Shown here: positions 25,089 to 34,081 of the stretch, piece after piece
How the letters are laid out: the number at the start of each line of letters is the position of its first letter
Numbering within the stretch: the first letter of the stretch is position 1
DNA from: Miltoncostaea sp963762825
GTDB taxonomy: Bacteria > Actinomycetota > Thermoleophilia > Miltoncostaeales > Miltoncostaeaceae
Direction of reading: 5' to 3'
Length of the DNA stretch: 64,000 bases
NCBI GenBank assembly: GCA_963762825.1
Contig: CAVXLZ010000002.1
Location: forward strand, 434,001 to 498,000
The notes under the pieces: generated by a model
What the model saw: only the letters and a program-made list of their open reading frames with translations
Databases searched by the model: none
What the model was told of the DNA's origin: nothing
Made by a program: the position numbers and the translations under genes

Positions 25089-25119
25089 TGTCTCGGCGAA
25101 AGAGCGCCTAAGTTCTCCT

Positions 25120-25142
25120 TGTTTTGTCCGAAGCACAAGACA
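25120..25142. promoter_or_regulatory. Candidate ROK-regulator operator
   Basis: TGTTTTGT, 7 nt, ACAAGACA forms an inverted repeat with 7 of 8 matching positions, 12 bp before the ROK regulator start. XylR-type ROK repressors bind similar TTTGT/ACAAA dyads, so autoregulation and control of the divergent importer are plausible. Confidence 0.45.
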
Positions 25143-25154
25143 TATGGTGCCCCC

Positions 25155-26369
25155 GTGACGTCTCTCGACAGAACGCCCGACGATGTCCGCGCGCCGGGAT
25201 CGTTGGAGAGCCTCCGTCAGACCAACCGCGCTCGCGTAGTGCTTGCACTGAGGGTCCTGGGCACCTCGAGCCGAGCCCAGATCGCGCGCCGGACGGGCCT
25301 CTCGCGATCGACCGTCTCGACCGTGGTCGCCGACCTGATCGCCACGGGATTGGTGCGGGAAGGGGATGAGGCGGCGGCGGCCGCCAAGGGCGCCGGCCGA
25401 CCCGCGGTGCCGATCACACTTGACCCCTCCGCAGGTGCCGCGCTCGGCATCGATCTCGCCCACGACGGGGTCAGGGTGATCGTCACCGACCTCGCCCATC
25501 AGGTGCTCGAGGAGTGCTGGCGGGCGGCTCCCCTGGAGCGGTGGGATGCGGACGCCGTGATGCGGAGCGCGGCCGATGCCGCCGGGGAGGCGCTCCGCGA
25601 GGCGCGGGTCCCCGTGCCGCTCGTCGTCGGCGCAGCCGTGGCGGTTCCCTCCCCCATCGACCCCGTCAGCGGCATCCTCGGAGCCGAGTCGGTGATACCG
25701 AGCCTTGCGGGCGTCAACGTCGGAGAGCGGCTCTCGGAGCTGCTCGGCATGCCGATCCGCGCGGACAACGACGCCAACCTCTGCGCGCTGGCCGAGTTCG
25801 TCTGGGGGGCGGCGCCCGGCCACCCGAACATGGTGTACATCAAGCTGTCCCGGGGCATCGGCTCCGGCCTCGTCCTGGGCGGGGCGGTCTATCGTGGCGT
25901 GCACGGAGGGGCGGGCGAGCTCGGCCACACTCCGGTCCTGCCAGAGGGGCCGCCCTGCCGGTGCGGCAACCGAGGCTGCCTCGAAGCCCTCGCCGGCACG
26001 GAGTCGATCATCGAGCTCGTCGCCGGCCGATTCTCCGAGCCGCCGACGATCGGGAGCGTGATCGATCTGGCGATGGCGGATGACACGGTCTGCCGCCGCG
26101 CGCTGCGCGACGTCGGCTCGCTCGTCGGCACCGCGCTCGCCGCGACCGTGAACCTCCTCAATCCGAGCCTGATCGTGGTGGGTGGTGAGCTGGAGACCGC
26201 GTTCGATCTCTTCGAGGTGCCGTTGCGCGAGGCGATGGACCGGGCCGCGATCCACCGGTCGGCCGACGACGTCGTGGTCATCCCCGGCTCGCTCGGCCGC
26301 CGGGCCGAGGCGCTGGGCGCCGTCGCTCTCGTCCTCCGCGACTCGGCCGATCTCGCCGGAGTGGGCTGA
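25155..26369 (+). CDS. ROK family transcriptional regulator, XylR/NagC type
   Basis: A 404-residue repressor. The winged helix is at about residues 20-75 (RQTNRARVVLALRVLGTSSRAQIARRTGLSRSTVSTVVADLIATGLV), then the ROK sugar-binding domain with DNDANLCALAEFVWG, SRGIGSGLVLGG and the zinc motif CRCGNRGCLEAL. It lies divergent from the XylFGH-like operon and should control it in response to the transported sugar. The GTG at 25155 is chosen because the longer frame is the antisense of the importer gene. A separate TIM-barrel/reductase operon follows 44 bp downstream. Confidence 0.9.
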   Translation: MTSLDRTPDDVRAPGSLESLRQTNRARVVLALRVLGTSSRAQIARRTGLSRSTVSTVVADLIATGLVREGDEAAAAAKGAGRPAVPITLDPSAGAALGIDLAHDGVRVIVTDLAHQVLEECWRAAPLERWDADAVMRSAADAAGEALREARVPVPLVVGAAVAVPSPIDPVSGILGAESVIPSLAGVNVGERLSELLGMPIRADNDANLCALAEFVWGAAPGHPNMVYIKLSRGIGSGLVLGGAVYRGVHGGAGELGHTPVLPEGPPCRCGNRGCLEALAGTESIIELVAGRFSEPPTIGSVIDLAMADDTVCRRALRDVGSLVGTALAATVNLLNPSLIVVGGELETAFDLFEVPLREAMDRAAIHRSADDVVVIPGSLGRRAEALGAVALVLRDSADLAGVG

Positions 26370-26413
26370 GCTCGAGGTAGGCCGGTGGGCGATTCCGCCG
26401 TTAGGGTTGGGCG

Positions 26414-27313
26414 GTGTCCTCCGAGCGCGCGCCCGAGACGACGTCCACCGCGGTGCTGGGGCTCGGGATCATGGGGAGTCGGATCGCCCGGCGTCTGGCC
26501 GTCGCAGGAGTGCCGCTGCGGGTGTGGAATCGCGACGGCGCCAAGGCGTACCCCCTCGAGCCGCTCGGAGCCGAGATCGCCCCCGATCCGGCGGCGGCGG
26601 CGACAGGGCGCGAGGTGGTCGTGCTGATGCTCGCCGACGGGCCCGCGACGCACGATGTGCTCTGGAGCCAGGGGGTCGCCGCGAGCCTCGCCCCGGGGGC
26701 TGTGGTCATCGACATGGCCTCGATTGCGGCGGCCGACGCGCGCGAGCACTGCGCGCGGCTCGCAGCGCTGGGGGTGGACTATCTCGATGCCCCGGTGTCG
26801 GGGGGATCCCGGGGAGCCGAAGAGGGCTCGCTCACGATCATGGTCGGTGGCGACCGAGCGGTCCACGACCGCGTCGCCCCGCTACTGCGTCTGCTCGGGC
26901 GCTCCACCCACATCGGCCCCTCCGGCGCCGGCCAGGTCGCGAAGACCGCCAACCAGCTGATCGTGGGCGTCACGATCGGCGCGGTCGCCGAGGCCCTACT
27001 CCTGGCCGAAGCCGCGGGCGCCGACCCCGCGGCGGTACGCGAAGCTCTTCTCGGCGGCTTCGCCGACAGCCGCATCCTGCGCGAGCACGGCGAACGGATG
27101 CTGGCCGGCGAGTTCGCTCCGGGCGCACGTGTGGCGACGCAGCTCAAGGATCTGCGGACCGTCGTCGCGCTCGCCGGCGACGCCGGGGTGCTGCTGCCGC
27201 TCGCGGAGCGGGTCACCGAGCTGTTCGCGAGCCTCCACGAGGAGATCGGCGCCGATCTCGACCACTCGGCGCTGATCCTGGAGCTACGCCGCCGCGTCGA
27301 GGCGATGCCATGA
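26414..27313 (+). CDS. 3-hydroxyacid dehydrogenase, tartronate semialdehyde reductase-like
   Basis: A 299-residue beta-hydroxyacid dehydrogenase. The NAD(P) loop is LGLGIMGSRIARRLAVAG, the substrate loop is LDAPVSGGSRGAEEGSLTIMVGG and the catalytic lysine is in GAGQVAKTANQLIVG. Next to a hydroxypyruvate-isomerase homologue, reduction of tartronate semialdehyde to glycerate is the best guess; 3-hydroxyisobutyrate is the alternative. The GTG start has no strong ribosome site. The gene overlaps the next by ATGA. Confidence 0.87.
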   Translation: MSSERAPETTSTAVLGLGIMGSRIARRLAVAGVPLRVWNRDGAKAYPLEPLGAEIAPDPAAAATGREVVVLMLADGPATHDVLWSQGVAASLAPGAVVIDMASIAAADAREHCARLAALGVDYLDAPVSGGSRGAEEGSLTIMVGGDRAVHDRVAPLLRLLGRSTHIGPSGAGQVAKTANQLIVGVTIGAVAEALLLAEAAGADPAAVREALLGGFADSRILREHGERMLAGEFAPGARVATQLKDLRTVVALAGDAGVLLPLAERVTELFASLHEEIGADLDHSALILELRRRVEAMP

Positions 27314-28080
27314 GCCGCTTCTCGGCCCACCTGGGAACGCTCTTCGGTGAGCTGGCGCCCCTCGATCGGCCGGCCGCCGCCCATGCGGCGGGCTTCACCG
27401 AGATCGAGGCCTGGTGGCCGCCCGCCTCCGCCCCCGACGAGTGGATCAGCGCGGTGCGCGAAGCCGGGGTGCGCGCCGTGCTCGTCAACGCGGACGGGGG
27501 CGACCTGGCGGCTGGAGAGCGCGGGTTCTGCAACGTGCCCGGGCGGGAGGACGAGGTGCTCGCGGCGGTGCGCGAGGCGTCGCGCGTGGTGCGAGCGTGT
27601 GGCGGCGAGGCCGTGAACCTGCTCGTCGGCCGGGACGACGGCGCGCGCCCGGTGCGCGACCAGCTCGCTTCGGCCGTCGAGGTGGTGCGCGCGGCGGCCG
27701 ACGAGGCCGCCGGCCTGGGTGCGCGCATTGTCGTGGAGCACCTGAACCCGCTCGATGTGGCCGGCCCGTTGCTGCCCACCCCCGCCGAGGCGTTCAGGTT
27801 CGTCGAGGATGTCGCTCATGACGGCGTGCGACTGCTCTACGACGCCTACCACGCGGCCCGTGCCGGTCTCGACGCCGTGGCCGAGGTGGACCGGGTGGCC
27901 GAGCTGATCGGGCACGTCCAGTACGCCGACTGCCCCGGCCGGGGGGCGCCGGGAACGGGCCGGATCGACCTTCGGAGCCTCACGGCGGGCCTCGACGCGG
28001 TGGGCTACGCGGGGCCGATCGGGCTCGAGTTCGTGCCGAGCGGTGCGACCATCGATGCCCTCTCGGGTATGGCGCTGTGA
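27310..28080 (+). CDS. Hydroxypyruvate isomerase family TIM-barrel protein
   Basis: A 256-residue sugar-phosphate isomerase/epimerase-type TIM barrel. Characteristic segments are SAHLGTLFGELAPLDRPAAAHAAGFTEIEAWWP, RIVVEHLNPLDVAGPLLPTPAEAFRFV, VRLLYDAYHAARAG, IGHVQYADCPGRGAPGTGRID and IGLEFVPSG; the E, D, H and E metal ligands of Hyi are recognisable. It would interconvert hydroxypyruvate and tartronate semialdehyde, which the upstream enzyme could reduce. The two starts and stops overlap, indicating a joint pathway. Confidence 0.87.
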   Translation: MSRFSAHLGTLFGELAPLDRPAAAHAAGFTEIEAWWPPASAPDEWISAVREAGVRAVLVNADGGDLAAGERGFCNVPGREDEVLAAVREASRVVRACGGEAVNLLVGRDDGARPVRDQLASAVEVVRAAADEAAGLGARIVVEHLNPLDVAGPLLPTPAEAFRFVEDVAHDGVRLLYDAYHAARAGLDAVAEVDRVAELIGHVQYADCPGRGAPGTGRIDLRSLTAGLDAVGYAGPIGLEFVPSGATIDALSGMAL

Positions 28081-29087
28081 CGCGCGAGCGGATGCGCAAC
28101 ATCGCCGTGATCGGAGCGACCGCTCTCGGCGTGATCGCGGTGGCGGTCGCCCTCTTCCAGGACGACGAGCCGCCGCCCGGACCGACGCCGACCAGCGCCC
28201 CGAACACGGTCACCGCACCTCCCACGACGCCCACTCCCACCCCCTCGCCGATCACCGACGTGCCCGACTGGGGGGAGTTCCGGGGAGCCCCGCCGGACCT
28301 GACCGCGCCGCGCGGTGGCTCGCAGGAGGTGTCGGGGCCCGTCGAGGCGCCCGAGCTGACCATCAGGCGCCCGGACGGAACCGTGCTCGCAAAGGCCCGC
28401 CTCGACGCAGACGGAGAGGCGCTCGAGGCGCGCTACTTCGATCGCGACGGAGACCTCACGGTGGCGATCGACGGCACGCGCGCCGGCGCGGGCTCGGTTG
28501 CCGCCGGGGGGGCGCGTGTGGCTTGCGCCTCGGCGGCGAGTGCCAACTCGGGCTTCCGGTGGACCCGCTTCCCCGTCCGCTGGCGCCTGGGGGCGCGCAT
28601 ACCGCCGCGGGTCACCCGATCCCAGGCGCTCGCGGCGATCCGGCGCGCCCGGGGCATCTGGAACGCCAACCGCTCCTACTGCCGCGGCATACGCGACCGC
28701 TCGCGCGTGCGCTTCGCGTTCGCCGGCAAGACCTCGCGCGTTGCCGGGCGCGACGGGGTGAGCGTGGTGGAGTTCGGGAACGTGAACGCGCTGGGGGGCG
28801 TCTGCGTCGGCACGGCCGCCTGCACGATCACCTGGATCGGCAGCGGGCGGGCGATCGAGTCGGACACCCGCATCCACCGCACGCGGCGCAACGGCTTCTT
28901 CACCGGCGCGCCGCGGCGGCGGGGGCTCGATCTGCAGAGCGTGATGGTGCACGAGAGCGGCCACACCCTGGGCTTCGGCCACGTCTCCGCCCGTACCGTC
29001 GCGATGTTCCCGGTCATCGCCGAGGGGAGCGTGCGAGGGCGCCGGCTCGGTCGTGGCGATGCACTCGCCAACAACCGCAAGTACTGA
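28077..29087 (+). CDS. Matrixin-like (M10) zinc metalloprotease, membrane anchored
   Basis: A 336-residue protein with an N-terminal membrane helix (IAVIGATALGVIAVAVALF), a Pro/Thr-rich linker and a metzincin domain carrying HESGHTLGFGH (H292, E293, H296, H302). A short downstream AMFPVI could be the methionine turn. The preceding region (VRWRLGARIPPRVTRSQALAAIRRARGIWNA) resembles matrixin domains. It probably acts outside the cell; substrates are unknown. The GTG start overlaps the Hyi-like stop, although no functional link is evident. Confidence 0.82.
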   Translation: MTRERMRNIAVIGATALGVIAVAVALFQDDEPPPGPTPTSAPNTVTAPPTTPTPTPSPITDVPDWGEFRGAPPDLTAPRGGSQEVSGPVEAPELTIRRPDGTVLAKARLDADGEALEARYFDRDGDLTVAIDGTRAGAGSVAAGGARVACASAASANSGFRWTRFPVRWRLGARIPPRVTRSQALAAIRRARGIWNANRSYCRGIRDRSRVRFAFAGKTSRVAGRDGVSVVEFGNVNALGGVCVGTAACTITWIGSGRAIESDTRIHRTRRNGFFTGAPRRRGLDLQSVMVHESGHTLGFGHVSARTVAMFPVIAEGSVRGRRLGRGDALANNRKY

Positions 29088-29114
29088 ATCCGATCCCGAA
29101 CCACCCGCCTCCGC

Positions 29115-30587
29115 TCAGCGGGGTCCGCGCCACCGCCGCTCGAAGGGCAGGCGCCACGTGGCCGGGGCGATGAGGCCGTCCATGGCGACCCGCGGCCCCC
29201 ACGACCCGGGCGCGTAGGGGAAGACCTCGGGCGGGTGATCGAGCAGGGGCTGCGAGATCTCCCAGAGCCGCTCGATGCCCTTCGCGTTGGTGAAGAGGGT
29301 CTGATCGCCCATCATCGCGTCGTAGATCAGGCGCTCGTATGCCTCGAGCACGTCCACGTGCGAGCGGTCCTCGGTGAGCGAGAACTGGAGGCTCTGCTTG
29401 ACGAGCCGCATGCCGGTGCCGGGGCGCTTGCCGTAGAACGACAATGACAGGCGTGAGGCGTCCGCGAGGTCGAAGGTGAGATGATCCGGTCCGTACTGGC
29501 CCACGCCGGAGCCCGTCGGGAACATGCTTCGCGGAGGCTCCTTGAAGGCGATCGAGATGATCCGGGCGCCCTCGGCCATGCACTTGCCGGTGCGCAGGAA
29601 GAAGGGGACCCCGGACCAGCGCCAGTTGTCGATGCCGCAGCGCAGCGCCACGAAGGTCTCGGTCTGGGACTCGGGGTGGACGCCGGGCTCGTCGCGGTAT
29701 CCGTCGTACTGCCCGCGCACCACGTCACGCGGCTCGATCGGCAGGATCGACCGGAAGACCTTGTTCTTCTCCTCGCCGATCGCCTCGGGCTCGAGGGCCG
29801 TCGGCGGTTCCATGGCGGTGAAGGCGAGCACCTGCAGGAGGTGGGTGACGACCATGTCCCTGTAGGCCCCGGTCTCCTCGTAGAAGCCGGCCCGCCCCTC
29901 GACGGACAGGGTCTCGGGAACATCGATCTGGATGTGGTCGATGTGCTGCCGGTTCCAGATCGGCTCGAAGAGGCCGTTGGCGAAGCGGAGGGCGAGGATG
30001 TTCTGGGCCGCCTCCTTGCCGAGGAAGTGGTCGATCCGGAAGACGCGATCGTCCGGGAAGACATCGTTCACGGCCGCGTTCAGGGTGCGCGCGGAAGCGA
30101 GATCGGTGCCGAAGGGCTTCTCCATGATGATCCGCGCCCGATCGACGAGACCGGCGTCGCGCAGGGTGGCGACCACGGTCGGAGCCGCGACCGGCGGCAC
30201 CGAGAGGTAGTGGAGAAAGCGAGGCGTGCCGCCGATCGAGCGGGCTGCCTCTCCGACGGCCCGCGCGAGGCCCTGCGCGCCCTCGCCGGCGTTGACATAC
30301 GAGAGACACGATGCGAAGCGGGTCCAGGCTTCGTCGTCGATCTCGCTGCGGCCGAAGTCGTTCCAGGCCGCGCGTGCCGATGCCCGGAAGCCCTCATCGT
30401 CGATCGCGTCGAGCGAGATCCCGACCACCCGGAAGTCCGACATGAGCCCTGCGCGCGTCAGGTGCATCAGCCCCGGCAGCAACTTGCGGCGCGCGAGATC
30501 GCCGGTGGCGCCGAACAGCACGATCACGTGCGGATCGAGGCGGGGGACTGCGCTGGACTCGACGTCGGTCGGTTCGTGGGAGAACAT
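29115..30587 (-). CDS. zwf: Glucose-6-phosphate 1-dehydrogenase
   Basis: A 490-residue enzyme oxidising glucose-6-phosphate to 6-phosphogluconolactone, the entry to the pentose phosphate pathway. The NADP loop is VLFGATGDLARRKLLPGL, the EKPFGTDLASA block and the catalytic RIDHFLGKEAAQNI follow, and FIRTGKCMAE-like and DQTLFTNAKGIERLWEI segments complete the family pattern. It is divergent from the sigma-28-driven FIST gene. No gnd or opcA lies next to it. Confidence 0.95.
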   Translation of the reverse strand: MFSHEPTDVESSAVPRLDPHVIVLFGATGDLARRKLLPGLMHLTRAGLMSDFRVVGISLDAIDDEGFRASARAAWNDFGRSEIDDEAWTRFASCLSYVNAGEGAQGLARAVGEAARSIGGTPRFLHYLSVPPVAAPTVVATLRDAGLVDRARIIMEKPFGTDLASARTLNAAVNDVFPDDRVFRIDHFLGKEAAQNILALRFANGLFEPIWNRQHIDHIQIDVPETLSVEGRAGFYEETGAYRDMVVTHLLQVLAFTAMEPPTALEPEAIGEEKNKVFRSILPIEPRDVVRGQYDGYRDEPGVHPESQTETFVALRCGIDNWRWSGVPFFLRTGKCMAEGARIISIAFKEPPRSMFPTGSGVGQYGPDHLTFDLADASRLSLSFYGKRPGTGMRLVKQSLQFSLTEDRSHVDVLEAYERLIYDAMMGDQTLFTNAKGIERLWEISQPLLDHPPEVFPYAPGSWGPRVAMDGLIAPATWRLPFERRWRGPR

Positions 30588-30644
30588 CGTGGGAACGCTA
30601 TTCGCTCCTGCCGTCCCCCTTCCTTGGCGCCACCGGGAATGCGC

Positions 30645-30671
30645 TCAACTACGGCGCGGAACTGCCGATGG
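30645..30671 (+). promoter_or_regulatory. Sigma-28-type promoter before the FIST gene
   Basis: TCAA (30645-30648), 15 nt, GCCGATGG (30664-30671) has the same layout as the cheY and cheA promoters. The predicted start near 30678 leaves a 31-nt leader before the GTG at 30709. Confidence 0.68.
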
Positions 30672-30708
30672 GAGAACTCCGGTCCAATTCCTCTCCCACG
30701 AGGCCAGC

Positions 30709-31851
30709 GTGCAGCTATCGACCCACTCCTACTCCGCGGCCTCCGGCTGGTCTGACGAACTGCCCGACATCGATTCGGACCGCACGCTGGTCGTGGCGTT
30801 CGGCGCTCCCGAGTTCGGATCCGACACCCGCCCCTTCGACGACCTGGCGCGGAAGTACCCCACCTCGAGCATCGTGGGGTGCTCGACCGCGGGCGAGATC
30901 ATCGGCTCGGACCTGCGCGACGAGAGCGTGGTGGTCGCCGCTGCGCGCTTCGACACGAGCACCCTCCGCTCGGCAACGGCGGTGGTGGGGTCGGCCGAGG
31001 ACTCGTTCGCTGCGGGGTGCGACATCGCCCGGCAGCTCGCCGACCCGTCTCTGCGAGGCGTTCTGGTGCTCTCGGACGGGCTCGCCGTCAACGGCAGCGA
31101 GCTTGTGAGCGGCCTCAACTCGGTCCTACCGAGCTCGGTCGTCATCACCGGAGGCCTCGCGGCCGACGGTGACCGCTTCGGACGCACCTGGGTGCTCGAG
31201 GGCACGACCCCCGTGAGCGGCATCGTCCGCGGCGTCGGGCTCTATGGCCACGACCTGCGACTGGGACACGGCTCGATGGGCGGCTGGGACCTCTTCGGCC
31301 CCGAGCGCACCATCACGCGCGCGGACGCGAACGTGCTCTACGAGCTCGACGGCCGGCCCGCGCTCGACCTCTACAAGAGCTACCTCGGCGAGCTCGCCGG
31401 CGGACTTCCCGCGACCGGACTGCTCTTCCCACTCTCGATCCGGATGGCCGAGGCAGCGGAGCAGAGCGTCGTGCGCACGATCCTCGCGGTGGATGAGGAT
31501 CATCAGTCGATGACCTTCGCGGGCAACATGCCCGAGGGTGCGACGGCCCAGCTGATGCGGGCCAACTTCGACCGCCTGATCGACGGCGCGGCGGACGCGG
31601 CCCTCATGAGCCGCGGGCCCGGCTCCGACGACGGGCCCACGCTCGCCCTCGGGGTGAGCTGCGTGGGACGCAGGCTCGTGCTGGGCGAGCGCACGCAGGA
31701 GGAGATCGAGGCCACGATCGACTGCCTTCCGCAGGGAACCGAGCAGATCGGCTTCTACTCCTACGGGGAGATCTCACCCCACGCCCTCGGCGTGTGCGAG
31801 CTCCACAACCAGACCATGACGCTGACGACGATCCGCGAGGCCGTGGGGTGA
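30709..31851 (+). CDS. FIST domain sensory protein
   Basis: A 380-residue protein with FIST_N (LVVAFGAPEFGSDTRPFDDLARKYPTSSIVGCSTAGEIIG, VVITGGLAADGDRFGRTWVLEG) and FIST_C (PALDLYKSYLGELAGGLPATGLLFPLSI, EEIEATIDCLPQGTEQIGFYSYGEISP, CELHNQTMTLTTI). FIST domains are cytosolic small-ligand sensors, often for amino acids, coupled to chemotaxis or c-di-GMP enzymes. Here the stop overlaps the GTG of a GGDEF/HD-GYP gene. The GTG start follows ACGAGG. Confidence 0.9.
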   Translation: MQLSTHSYSAASGWSDELPDIDSDRTLVVAFGAPEFGSDTRPFDDLARKYPTSSIVGCSTAGEIIGSDLRDESVVVAAARFDTSTLRSATAVVGSAEDSFAAGCDIARQLADPSLRGVLVLSDGLAVNGSELVSGLNSVLPSSVVITGGLAADGDRFGRTWVLEGTTPVSGIVRGVGLYGHDLRLGHGSMGGWDLFGPERTITRADANVLYELDGRPALDLYKSYLGELAGGLPATGLLFPLSIRMAEAAEQSVVRTILAVDEDHQSMTFAGNMPEGATAQLMRANFDRLIDGAADAALMSRGPGSDDGPTLALGVSCVGRRLVLGERTQEEIEATIDCLPQGTEQIGFYSYGEISPHALGVCELHNQTMTLTTIREAVG

Positions 31852-33750
31852 ACCACCCGCTCCTCGAGCGGCAGCTGCGCCGACTGGGCCTCGATGCCGA
31901 GACCCCGCCGCAGCCAGATCAATGGGCCCTGCTCCTGGAGCGGGTCGCATCCGCGTACACGACCGCCGACACCGAGCGCTATCTGCTGGAGCGCTCGTTC
32001 AAGCTCTCCTCCGACGAGATGCGGGACCTCCACCACACCCTCCGTGCCCGCGAGGCTCGCCAGGCGGCCCTGCGCAGGGTGGCGACGGCCATCGCGTCGG
32101 AGGAGGCGCCTGAGGCCGTCTTCGACCTCGTCGCCGAGGAGGCCGCGCGTCTCTTCGACGCGGAGGGTGGCCGCGTCGTGCACTTCGTTGAACGGCGTGG
32201 GAATGATCGTCGGAGCGTGGGGCGCCGGTGCGGGCGTCGCGGGAGAAGCCGTCACCGAGCGGCTCCGTCTCGACGGGATGACCGCCGCTGCCCGGGTCTT
32301 CCAGACCGGAGAGCCCTTCCGGGTGGAGGACTACGCCGAGCTCGACGACGGCGACTCCCGGTCACTGGCCGAACGCTCGGTGCGCTCCGGAGTGGCCGTG
32401 CCGATCCGCATGGGGGGCGAGATCTGGGGAGCGCTCAGCGCGCTGAGCACCCGGCGCGGATCGCTGCCGGGGCACACCGAGGACGCGCTGGGCGAGTTCG
32501 CCGAGACCCTCTCGCTCGCGATCGCCAACTCCGAGGCCCGCTCCCAGCTGGAGCGTCGCGCGACCTGCGACCCGCTGACCGGGCTCGCCAACCACCGCGA
32601 GTTCCACGAGCGCCTCGCGGGCGAGGTCGCCCGGGCCGAGCGCGAGGGGCAACCGGTCAGCCTCATCCTGATGGACCTCGACCACTTCAAGCAGGTCAAC
32701 GACATCCACGGCCACCAGGCCGGCGACCTGGTCCTGAAGGAGACCGCCGCGCGCCTGAGCGCGACCGTCCGCTCCGGCGAGCTGGTGGGCCGGGTCGGCG
32801 GCGAGGAGTTCGCCTGGATCGTGCCCGGCGCGACCGGCCGGGAGGCCCACGCCGCCGCAGAGAGGGCCCGGGAGGCGATCCGCGCGACGCCGTTCCCCAC
32901 GGTCGGGGGCCTGACGATCTCATGCGGGGTGTGCGACCTCGCGACGGCCAAGAACGCCCAGGAGCTCTTCCGCCTGGCCGACAGCGCCCTCTACTCGGCC
33001 AAGAGCCACGGTCGCGACCTCACCGTCGCCTACTCGCCGGGCGCCAACCAGGACCTCTCCACCCGCCAGCGCGCCGAGCGGCTGGAGCGCTCCAACGCGC
33101 TCCATGCCCTCCGGGCGCTCGCGCGGGCGATCGACGCCAAGGACGCATACACCCAACAGCACTCCGAGCGCGTCGCCGACCTCGCCGTCCGGCTCGCGAC
33201 CGCGTCGGGATGGTCGGTCCTCGAGGCGGCCCGCCTCCGCGAGGCCGGACTGGTTCACGACGTGGGCAAGATCGGGGTCTCGGACTCGATCCTGCTGAAG
33301 CCCGGCCGCCTCACCTCGGCCGAGTTCCGCCAGGTCAAGGAGCACGCCGCCCTCAGCGCGAAGATCGTGCAGGAGGTCCTGATGGAGGATCAGGTCTCGT
33401 GGGTCGCCCACCACCACGAGCGATGGGACGGGGGCGGCTATCCCGACGGCCTCTCCGGGGACGAGATCCCCGAGGGCGCCCGCCTGCTGGCACTCGCCGA
33501 CACCTGGGACGCGATCACGGTCGAGCGCGGGTACGGAATGCCGATGTCGCTCGAGGAGGCGCTCGCCGAGTGCCGGAGCAACGCCGGCCTGCAGTTCTGG
33601 CCCGAGGCTGTGCGGGCGCTCGAATCACTGGTCGAGGTGGGCGCCGTGACGGTCTCCGCCGCGCGCCCGACCCGCCGGACCGACGGCGCGGGGCCGGAGC
33701 GCCGTCGCCGCGGTCAGAAGGTTGACGACGGCTCTCAGGTGGTCCGGTGA
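31848..33750 (+). CDS. GAF-GGDEF-HD-GYP cyclic-di-GMP enzyme with apparent one-base frameshift
   Basis: The gene starts at a GTG overlapping the FIST stop. About 115 residues read in one frame (VNHPLLERQLRRLGLDAE ... AEGGRVVHFV); near 32187-32192 the homology moves to the next frame (NGVGMIVGAWGAGAG), which then runs to 33750. Removing one T from GTTGAA restores a continuous GAF domain. After it come a diguanylate cyclase with intact GGEEF (RVGGEEFAWIV) and an HD-GYP phosphodiesterase (HSERVADLA, VHDVGKIG, HHHERWDGGGYPDGL). The protein should make and/or degrade c-di-GMP. The shift may be an assembly error or real inactivation. Confidence 0.82.
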
Positions 33751-34016
33751 CCGCCGGCGCGTGAGCCGAAGAGGGCCCGGAACACCCACAGCAGGAGCAC
33801 CGAGCCGACGATCGCGGTGATCCAGGTCGAGATGTCGAAGAAGTCGTCCAGCGGCTGAGCGTCGAAGAGCACGCCGGCGAGGAAGCCTCCCGCGAGCGCA
33901 CCCGCGATGCCGATGAGGGTGGTCACGACGAGCCCGCCCGGCTCCTCGCCGGGGAGGAGCGCCTTTGCGATGAGGCCCGCGAGGAGCCCCAGGATGATGA
34001 ACGCGATGATGCCCAC
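33735..34016 (-). CDS. GlsB/YeaQ/YmgE family membrane protein
   Basis: A 93-residue small membrane protein with three hydrophobic helices (IIAFIILGLLAGLIAKALLPG, VVTTLIGIAGALAGGFLAGVLF, WITAIVGSVLLLWVFRALFG), the pattern of the transglycosylase-associated GlsB/YeaQ family, often stress induced. Function is not established. Its end overlaps the convergent GGDEF gene by 16 bp. Confidence 0.9.
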   Translation of the reverse strand: MGIIAFIILGLLAGLIAKALLPGEEPGGLVVTTLIGIAGALAGGFLAGVLFDAQPLDDFFDISTWITAIVGSVLLLWVFRALFGSRAGGHRTT

Positions 34017-34081
34017 GTTTCCTCCGATCGGATGATTGCCTGACCGCAGGTGCCCGCGCCGTGGGCCGGCGAAACCCCGGG

